DNA of 64,000 nucleotides from Nilaparvata lugens. Taxonomy: Eukaryota > Arthropoda > Insecta > Hemiptera > Delphacidae. The notes under the pieces were generated by a model. That model was not told where the DNA came from. It was given only the letters and a program-made list of their open reading frames with translations, and did no database searches. The translations under genes were made by a program, and so were the position numbers. Positions 12,601 through 23,696 of the stretch are shown here, one piece after another. The DNA is taken from NCBI RefSeq assembly GCF_014356525.2, contig NC_052517.1, positions 1,076,973 to 1,140,972 of the forward strand, written 5' to 3'. The number at the start of each line of letters is the position of its first letter. Within the stretch, counting starts at the first letter, position 1.

Positions 12601-15600
12601 CTGGAAACTCCAGTTGCCAAGAATGATGGTCAGTGTTTGGTGGGAGATGCAGCAATTGGGGAACCAGGAGAGATGACGTCATATGTTGCTAATGAAACCA
12701 GTGATGTGACGTCATCAAGGAATGTAGTTGCTATGGAAACAAATGATATGATGTCATCAAGAAATATGGTTGCTATGGAAACCAGTGATATGACGTCATC
12801 AAGGAATGTTGTTGCTATGGAAACGAAAGAAATGACGTCATCAAGGGATGTGGTTGCTATGGAAACTAATGATATGATGTCATCAAGGAATGTAGTTGCT
12901 ATGGAAACCAGTGATATGACGTCATCAAGGAATGTAGTTGCTGTGGAAACCAGTGATATGACGTCATCAAGGAATGTTGTTGCTATGGAAACCAAGGATA
13001 TGATGTCATCGAGTACTGAGAATGGTCAAGATCCTAGCAAATACCCAATTGGTTTGGATTCAGGTGGAGGTGGAAAAGTTTGTGACCAATTAGCAACAAC
13101 TTCCCAATCAGTAACTGGAAATGAAGATTCATCAGAAGTAACAGATAATCCTAAATCATTAGTAGCAGTTACTCCAGGAACGGTAGCAGATACTAGAACA
13201 ACAGTAGCAGTTACTCCATCAACGGCAGCAGTTACTTCAACATCAATCTCATCTACATCTAGTTTGGAGGCTGCATCAAAATCAATTGAAGTTCCCCTTC
13301 AACCTAATTCCAGTCAGAGTAATCCAGCAGTAGCAGTTACTACACCAAAAGTAGCAGCTACTCCATCTTCATCTGGTTTGGCAACATCAAATTCAGTAGA
13401 AGTTCCAACTCAACCTAATTCCTCTTCTGGTAATTCAACTGTGACAGAAGTTCAAAACAAGGAAACCTCAAGGGCTAAAAGTGATAATTCTCAAGGTAAA
13501 CCAGCAACCAGTGCTGGTAACAGTTCTATTCCAAAACCAGTTACTGCTAAAACTGTAACAGTTACCACAGCAGGCAACAGTTCCAATCCAATACCAGCAA
13601 CAACAAAACCGGTGACTGTTACCACAACAGGCAACACTCCCAACCAAATACCAGTTACTGGAACAGTGCATGTTGTGAATCCCTACCCGAGTATCATGCC
13701 AGTAACTGTGACAAACTTTGGCGCTCCAACTGTGAATCAGTCAATCATGATTGTCCTGCCTGATGGGCGAGTAGTAACCGTTCCTCAGCAACAGCCACAG
13801 TACGTTATCAATCAATCAGTTCCCCACATGATCAATCAATCGGTTCCTCAAATCATCAACCATCAATCGCCTACAACTATTGTGATTGGAAACAGTGCGC
13901 CAGTGATTGAGCCAATTGTGTTCAAAGCAGCCGACAGAATGGCTGTGAACAGGGCTTTTGAAGCAGATGGGACCACTGTGAATCGGGCTGGGAAAAAAGG
14001 GCAGCAGAAGAGGGTTCTGCTGTCAAAATGTGCCAACAAAGTCCCGATACCTCTGGTGGGTACACAGTTTGTGGTGAGAAGGACAGTGGAGATGCAGGTG
14101 AAAGCGAGTAGAGTGGTTGAGAAGCGTCAGAGGAGCAGAAAAGTGAAGAAAACTGTGGTTTCTGCAGAATCCGCAAAAGTGAAAGATGTTACCAAGGTGG
14201 CTGAATTTGTTGAAGTCCCAAAAACAACACAAGTAGAGAATGCAAAGGTTGATAGAGTTGAAGAAGGTTTGAAACCCAGTGATGGTAAGAATACAACAAA
14301 TATCTGTAGAAATAAAAGTGTGATGAACAAGGTTGGAATGGGTGAACAAGAGACAAACAAAGATAAATCGGTTGTAAAATCTAATGGAAGAATAGAACAG
14401 GATAATGGGAAAAAGACAGAGATCTCCAGGAATGAAAGTGTATTAGACAAGGATGGAATGAATAGAAAAATGAACAATGATCAAACACAGTCATTGGAAA
14501 AATCTGTTGTGAATAATACTTCTTCAGTTGGAGCATTGGGGAACAACAATAATTCCACAAGTCAAAGATTGGAAAACAAAAGTTCTCCAACTAAAGTATT
14601 GGGAGGCAACACCTCTTCAACTGAAGTATTGGAAAACAATACTTCCACAACTAAAGTCTTAGAAAGTTTGAGAGGACCTGAAGCATTGTCTGCTAACCCT
14701 GATAACATGATAACTGCTCGAACTGAAACACCAGGGGATTCAATCGAACTGACAGATCAAGACCTGGATATGACAACTTTGACTGATACAGGAACTGGTG
14801 TGGAAGGATCAACATCAGACAAAACATCTTCAGTTAGGATTGAAGAAGGGGAAAGTTCAAAAGCTATCAAAGAAATGGATGATTCATCAAGGAATTTGAA
14901 GCTGGCATCAGGTTTCAAAACTGTTCAAGGGAAATCAGAAGATGGTGGTTGTAATTCAGTGGTAGTGAGCAGCTCGACAAAGTTGATTGACAAAAATTGT
15001 AGTGTTGAGGTATCGATTGGCGATAAGAAAAAACAAGAGGTTGTAGATTCTGTAAAGAAAGTCCAGGAAGATAAAGCCTGCAGTAGTATGAAGGTAGTGG
15101 TCAGTGATAGCAGGAAGCAAAAGGTTGTTGAAGATTTTGAAAAGGGAAATGAGAATCAGAACCAAAGTCTGGTCGCAGAACAAGGAACACATCCAGATGT
15201 GAACAAACATGATAATGTGTTGAATGTTGGGAACAATGATGATGATGATTGTAATGACCATTTTGGGTTGGATACAATGTCTGATGATAATGATGATACT
15301 GAAAATGATGGGCCAATTCCTAGTTTATTAGTGGATATGCCACAAATAAAAAGACCAGCTGATGGTTCAGTAATGCCACCTGCAAAGAAGTTGAAAACAT
15401 TGGACCAACAAAATCTATCTGATGCTCCTGATAAGGATTCCATGCATGGACATGTATTTCATCAAGATAATAATTCTATCATGGCTTCTGTAGAAGGTCC
15501 AGTCAACAACAACATAGAAGATGTACAGATGATCACAGGTTCTACAGATATCCCTCACCAAGAAACTCCGGATCCTTCATGTTCTCAAGTTGAAATTCGA

Positions 15601-18600
15601 AGGCAATCAAACACAAATATTGGCCAAAAGTTGGAATTGCCCACTAATAGAAATTGTTCTTCAAACTATGGTGTGGAGAAAACAGTGATGTACCCAAATG
15701 AGAACAAAGATTGTCCAGTTGTTAACCAGCAACAAGGAATTGCATCATCGGTTTCTAATCCAGTTGAAATGAAACTAGTTGGCAAACGTTGTGAAGAAAC
15801 AGTTGAATCAACTGTTCTGGGTATTGGGAACACATTAAAGAACCCTGTCAATCATCAACCACATCTAGAAAATGTTGCCAAAAATAAAGAAACATTATCG
15901 GACAAGTGTTACACTGGGAACTTGGTTGGCCAAAATATTACAGATAACCAGACTCAGTTACAGAAAACTAATACATCTGCAAGTATGTTGCTTTTACCAG
16001 AAGCTGCTTCAGATAAATTACCAGACAGTTACCAAACTGGGAATGTGAGTGAAAACAATACTGTGTTGGATGTTCAAAATTCCAGAATGGAACATTATTT
16101 GGGTAGCATAAACCAGAAGGGATCTCAGCTACTTGGTTTCCCTGATAACTCAAGTCATAGAGATGCTATCAAAGACATTACACCTACATCATACCCTTAC
16201 ATTTCCTCAGTAAATCCCACCAATGATAATCTAGCATTGCAAAAAGTGTCAAACTTCAATATATCTTCCACAATCAATACAAATATGTCATACCTGTCCA
16301 TGACAACAAATAGTGCTAGAGAAACTGTTCAAAGTAAAAATACTGAAGATGATTTTGGTAGAAATCCAAGCTTCTCAGAAAATGGTATGATCCCATCACA
16401 CGTTGTGAACAAAGTGAGTGGGAGACTTGAAGAAAACAGCACAGTAGCAAAAGAAACTGCAGTAAAGATGCAAACAAGTAATCAAAATGTGAAAAAGAAT
16501 GGTGATAGTTTTGTGGAACAACATTGAATCAAATTGGAAAATGTAGCTTCATTGAACTCAGTAACAGGCCAGAAAAAATTGCAATTCAAACTCAAACAAG
16601 CATTGAGAACAAAATCGATAACAATGATTTCCATTTTCCACAGAATAGTGGCCAGAAAACTATGCTCACCTATACTGAACTACATGGGAAACCTTCGATG
16701 GAACACAGCCCTATTATGGGAATTAATTCTAAAAATCAGGATCATTCCAGTTTTGGTGTCAGCAATATTTCAAGCAATTCTGTATCTACAATTGGGTCCA
16801 CAAGCTACATGGGCGGAGATAAATTTTTGGAAACGCCCAACCTGTTTTGGAATAATAGTGGTGCAGAAGTTGGTGGATCTCCAGTTGTGAACAGTTCACT
16901 GCCTGCATTTGCAAATCAAAACTTTTTGAAATCTTCAGAGAACCAGATAGTTGCAAGCTCTTCAATTTGTACATCTTTTTCAACACCAATGGTTACCAGT
17001 CTCTCTACAAATCAGAATCAAATGGCTGCTTCTAACCTGAATCTACCTGAATCATCGGGACCTGTTTGTACACCTTCTGGTGTTTTGCCAAATTACTCGC
17101 TACCTTCAGTTACCAATTCTGCTGCATATCAAAATGTGATCAATACATCAAACCAATCAGGAAATGTGTACAGAAATTTCTTAAACTATCATACACTTTC
17201 ATCCACATCTGGTGCTGGTGTGTCATTGTCAACTGCCACCACATCATCTGGAATTTTGCCGAGTTTTGCCAATAAATCTAGTGTTTTGCCTTCTGGGAGT
17301 GGTTCGAAAATGTCAATTATAACTGAACAAAGACCTATTGTTTCTTACAAAGTTAATGTCAGCAGACAGAAGACTGTAAACCCTATATTGAATCCTCAGC
17401 CACAAAACCAGTGGAACCCCAACATCCCACAACATGGTGAAACTGCAAAACCCAACAAACCAAGTGGAGGAAATAGCAGCGGATTGAACCATTTCCAACT
17501 AGGCTATGCATCTGTTGTGAAACAGTGTGACAACTGTTGTGTAAATAAAGTGTCAGAAGTCCATGACTGTCAACAAAAGTTTCCAAAGTCATCACAAAAC
17601 CAACATGTTGCTGCGAACACATCCAAAACAATGCCGACTGGGGAAGCGATTGCAAAATGTACTAGTGGTGATGTGAAAAATGTCGGTGGTAAGATAAAGA
17701 AGGATATGTCAACAAATACAAGTTCCAGTGAAGAAGCACCTCCAAGGTGTTGTATGGTAATCGGAAAGTGTTACCTCAAGATAAATCCACGGTACAGTTG
17801 GAGGCTGGTAGGGAAGTTTTGATGACAAACCCAAATAAAAACACCAGAAAAGTTGTGAAGAAAACAGTTTCACAGCAGACAGATGACATCAGTAAGGGAC
17901 CAATGATTGGTAGCAGTGCTAATGTTGGCAAGACTTGTGTCAGAAAAATGGCCGCCAGTTTCAAAATGAAGAGCACCTCCAGCTGTCAAACTGTAGATTT
18001 GGAAACAACTATCAACCCTGTCACCAAATATCCACAGAGTTATGGAAGAGGGGCCATGCAAAATAGGAGGAAAGCTACAAATTTCCAAGTTGGTTACAAT
18101 GTGGCTCAAAATACCATGAAGGTTGGTAATAGTGGTGGTGTAAGCAACATGGTTCAGAAATCCAACAAGCAAGTTGGTAATATTGGTGTTACAAATACTA
18201 AGAAATCTACTGGCACATCAGTGACTGTTGATGGTTCTCTGCTACAAAATAATCAGACCAACATGGATATGATGGCATCAACATCAATCCAGAATGCTTC
18301 AGATATGTTCCAACATTCCAAACCTACTGATAATCCTACCACATCAACACAGAATACTCTGGTCCCATTCCAACATTCTAAACCTCCTGAGAATCAAGCC
18401 AATCCATTAATGACTCAGGACAGTTTGGTTCCATTTCAACATTCCAAACCTTCTGAGAAGCAGACAGTTTTGTTTCCCTCAAAGAACCATCCACCAAAGA
18501 ATGACAAGAAACAGGACTTCAAGTCAGTTCAGCAAAAAGAGAAGAACAACACGTTTTTGGATGACATTCGCCTGGTACTGCCAAATAGTGACTTCTCCAA

Positions 18601-21600
18601 TGACATCTTCTCAACATTGCAAGTGCCACCCGGATCTCAACATCATGGCTCCCTGTCACCTACTGCTGCATTCCTGGATGCGTTTCCACTAGTTTCCAAC
18701 TCCAAAAACTCGGAAATGCTCATAGATGGTGACAACAGCGATGCTGTACATCATGCCACTGATAGTCTACTTCTGGGAGACCCCAATATTCTGGACACAA
18801 GTGGCAGACAAAATTGTCTACAAACTTTGAACAACTACAACAGTGTAGAACAGCATTTGGCGATGAATACAGATGAAATGACTAAGAATCCTTGCAACAA
18901 GAACATGAACAGTATCCATACTGACCAAAACAAAGCCAATAATGCAATGCCTAACCAACAACAAACTTCTTCTGCCTATTCAATATCAGCATTGAATTCA
19001 GCAAAACCTTCAAACAGTTTGGGAGAAAAGTGTGCTGATCATACCAACAAAATTCAGGACTACCAATCACATTACACAAATGTGAACTATGATTATATGT
19101 CAGCAAACTCGTTCCAAAACTATAACTACAACAGTGGATACAAGAAAGTGGCACCAAAATTTGTAGATTCCAATTATGGAGGAGATATCAACAATTCGTT
19201 TGTGTCCAATCCAAGAGATGTGAACAACAAAATGGCCGCTACAACCTATGGTAGTCAAGATGGTGGATTGGGTTACAATGCCTACAACAACTGGAATCCG
19301 AAACCCAGCATGCAGTTACAGAACTTTGACGATTTTCAAACTAACTACATGTCGGGCTACAATCATTTCCCAACTAGCAGTGCATCTAAGAATGTGTTTG
19401 CATCTGATCAATCATACTCAACAAGTGCTGGCATGTTTGGGAACTTGTCGAGCTACAAAAGTATGGACACAAGTGACAGCAATTTCGTCTCACAACCGGT
19501 TGCAAGTAGTACAAAGCTGGGTAGCAAGAGTGATGCACCAGCAAATTTCATCTACACCCAGGCGTCAACAACTTCAAATCCTATAACAACACGTTCCTAT
19601 TCCTGTGCTTTCTCCAGTGCAAGTGATTTTCAAGCTATCGGATTCCCACAATCACTGTATTCATCTTCAACAATTGAAGACTCACTCAGTACTGCTCCAA
19701 AAGTAACCAGTTCCAAAGATCTGATGGGTGTGGACCAGTGTGGTAGCATAGTCACATCACAAGCTGCTCAAACGAAATCGGTGAATACTTCAAAAAGTAA
19801 TAACAGCTCCATTGGTAACAAGTTCTATGTGGGAGGGAATCCCATGAACAAAAAGCAACCAGTAATGTTTGATAATGCCTCAATCAAAACTAGCCAGACT
19901 GCTGGAATGGATCAAGGTGCTACAAGTAATGCTACCTCATCAAAATCTTCTACTTATTTCCCGGATCTAGGGATGAACCAGAATAACAGTAATTCTGTCA
20001 TGTCTAAATCATCATCCTATTTCCCCCCATCACTCTCAACAACTTTGAATAACAGCTTCAACAACAGTACAATGCTATTCCCAGCACAGAGTACCTATCA
20101 AAACACTAATATCTTTACCACTATAACAAATCAAACAGCTGGTATATTCAGTAGTACCACTGCAACTACTCATGCAAATCAAACTGTTGGAATATTTAGC
20201 AGTGGTGCCACAACTCAAGTGAATCAATCTGTTGGAATATTTAGCAGTGGTGCCACAACTCAAGCAAATCAATCTGTTTTCACATTCAGCAGTGGTGCCA
20301 CCACATCAACAACAACCACACCGGCAAATGGCAAAGTTGGCAGCAGTAGTGAGACTGTGAAGACATCTCAACCACGCATGTCTGTCAACTGGATGACAAT
20401 GCCAGACCCTAGAACATCCACTCTGGAAGTTGGAAGTTCTTCCACTGCATCAGCACCTTTCATTCCACCAGACAGGATGTTCACACCACACAAAGATGCT
20501 CTGGATTTCATTGCGCCAATCATCACTGGTGGTCTACAACCGACATACTCTACAAACTCACAGATGTTCTATGGAATGGATTTCCCAATCTCTGATGCCC
20601 AAACCTTGTGTGGCACTGATGGCTCCATCACTAGAACAACTGCAAATCCTCAGGCACAAACATCTTCATCATCAGCACTGCACTACTCATGGCCTACTTC
20701 CAAGTCATCACTTTCACTGTTGTCACATCTTGACAACCATGGCTTGGGAATACCTTCCACATTGCCAACATTGGTTGGGGATCTGGCACTAGGCACAAAC
20801 ACTGGTCCTTCAACACCAGGAGTTAACGGTGACTACAGAATGTCTTCAAACACAACTGCAACCATCTTCCAAACCCTTCCAGAAGTTGAAGACAGAAACA
20901 ATCAGAAATCTTTAAATAATACCACTGATGTATCTCCTGTGAAATCATCAAACTACTGTCAGGATAATATGCAACCAAAATCTGCACTTTTCTCTACAGA
21001 CATGCCATCTTCAAAATCTGCAAACTACTTGCAAGCACCCTCAAAACCATCAAACATCTTTGATGTGCAATCAAAGCCATCAAACATCTTTGATGTGCAA
21101 TCTAAATTGCCTGAAACACCAGCAAAATCTTCCAATTTTCATCTGGATATGCCTACAAAATCTTCAAGCTACTCCCTAGATGTACAACCAAAATCCTCAG
21201 CACCCTTCTCCACAGAAGTGCCAACTTCAAAGTCATCTAACTTCTTGCAAGCATCATCCAAACCATCAAACATCTTTGATGTACAATCTAAGACAAATAC
21301 ATCAGCAAAACCTTCAAATTTTCATTTCAACATGTCGGGGAAACCTTCAAACTACATGAATGCATCGTCAAAACCTTCAAACATATTTGACATGAATGTA
21401 ACATCAAAACCATCCAGCACATTTGACTTGAATGTTTCATCAAAGCCATCAAACACATTTGATGTGACTGCTTCATCAAATATCTTTGACATGCATTCCA
21501 AGCCATCTTCAAACTTCTTGGACACTCCATCAAAACCTACAAACTTTGCCATGGGCAATCCACAGTCCCATGCTACATCAGCACAGTTTGATGCCAAAAG

Positions 21601-23603
21601 CTCCAAGAATCCAGCTCCAAATCAAGGACAAAGGTCTGGTGTTGTTGCAGATACCAGCAAAACATCTTCAGGGCCCAATGTGTCTCATCAACAACCTCAA
21701 AGTGGAGGCAGTAGCTTTCTGTCAGTCAGTCAACTGGTTGATCAAGTGAAAACTAATAAGAAACAAGATGGCAATAACTACAAGTATGTGCAGAATATTA
21801 TGGCACCTGACATATACTATCCAGAGATCACTGCTGGCTCAAACAGTGCTAAGCAGGTTGACTACAAATGTAACACTATGCCTATGCCACAGAAAGGTTC
21901 TACAACTAACTCCCAGCCCCTGATAAATGCCAAGAATACATACAATCCACAGAATAGAGATGGATATAGTTTGTTGTCAACTGAAGGTAGCCAGAAGCAA
22001 AATTTGTTGACATTTGATAGTGCAACATCGAATCAGAAACAGAACCTGCTGAGTTCTGATGGCGCAACCAAAAATCAGAAACAGAACATGTTGCCATTTG
22101 ATGGCAATGCAACCACAAATCAAAAACCAAAGGATCCATCAGCAATGCAGCAGAAAAGTGTTGCCAACTCAACAACAAGAAAGTGCGAAATAAATTTGCA
22201 AAACAACAACTTTAATGATACAGGTCTATCGTTTCTTGCACCTAGCAGTTCAACATTGGTTGCTAAAAACAGTACAATACCATCTGTGGCTAAAAGCAGT
22301 ACAGGGTCAACTCCAGTTAGTTTGCCAACATCCCTGTGGTCACAAAGTTCAAGTCATAATGTGAATAGTTGTTCAACTGCTACTAAAAAGAATGAAAGGT
22401 TCCCTTTGACTAAGTCGTCTTCAACTTTCAAAAGCAGTAACAAGTATAGCGCTGAATCCCTGATCAGCAATGTACAAGATGGTGCTTCTGCAGCAAGTGT
22501 TGATCAGTTTTCATCAGTGACATCATTGAACTATGGCACATGCTTTGAAATGGCTGGACATAACTCTAGTGATCTGCCATCATTTGGTGTGTCAACATCA
22601 AATCTGTTTGGAGCTACAGAATATCATCATGGCAGTGATTACGGTAGCAATCAACCAATCCCATCCTATCAGAACTATTTTGGACAGACCTTGGATAACC
22701 TGCAGCCAACAGGGACAGCATCAACAACTTTTCTTGCTGAGTCAGCTGCTGATTTCCAGATGAATCTGTTCGATTCCACGGCACCACCCTCCTATCTTTT
22801 CCCTCCAGCGCTGAATAAGAAATCTGCAAATGTTGAAGCGAAATCTAATGTGAAACCCAACCCAAAACCTGCCAACAATTTAATTCCAACCAGTCTCTAT
22901 TCATCAACCGTGGTTGATCCAAAACCCAACCAAAAACTGGATAATAGTTTGACACCAGCCAGCACAGCTGTTCTCTATCCTTCAAATACTGAACCAAAAC
23001 CTAACCTAAAACCAGATAACAATTTGATACCAGCTAGTAAAGGTGTTTTCTATCCTTCAAATGTTGAGGCAAAACCTAACCTAAAACCAGATAACAATTT
23101 GATACCAGCTAGTTCAAGGGTTTTCTATCAAACAACAACTATGTCATCCCCTACAACAAACCAAGGGTGTCAGAAATCAAATTCAAACTTCCCGCTAGCT
23201 GCAAAATCAAATTCAAATTTCCCGCCAGCTGCAAAATCAAATTCGAATTTCCCGCCAGCTGTAAAATCAAATTCAAATTACCCGCCAGCTGCAAAATCAA
23301 ATTCGAATTTCCCACCAGCTGCAAAATCAAATTCGAATTTCTTGCCAGCTGCTAACTGTAATAGCAGTGCTGCCAACCTCACTGCATCATCGTCCAGCAC
23401 CAACAGTCTGGCCAACTTCAATATGAGCACTATTTTCCCGGAAATGAATGACAAGGTAAGACCAATATAATATTACTTTCCTTGCCCTATTACAATAGGT
23501 AAGGAAAGTATTGCTTTCCAAAAAAAATAATGTACCCTAATTTCATGTTTTCTATACACGTTTCAAGGTCCCCTGAGTCCAAAAACATGATTTTTGGGTG
23601 TTG

Positions 23604-23696
<93 letters not shown>

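Noticed and set aside
12630..12995. 121-codon minus-strand frame with repeats of VSIATTFLDDVIS
   Set aside because: It is the antisense of the 42-bp coding minisatellite, and a multiple-of-three unit keeps any frame open. The sense strand has the gene-level evidence.
14023..14477. Minus-strand frames of more than 100 codons under the USF3-like exon
   Set aside because: They overlap the 11.2-kb sense exon, have biased composition, and lack domain or splice support.
17746..17800. Short intron explaining frame break 2
   Set aside because: A GT...ACAG pair exists but gives an intron of only about 50 bp without a clear pyrimidine tract. A single lost T is simpler and also fits break 1.
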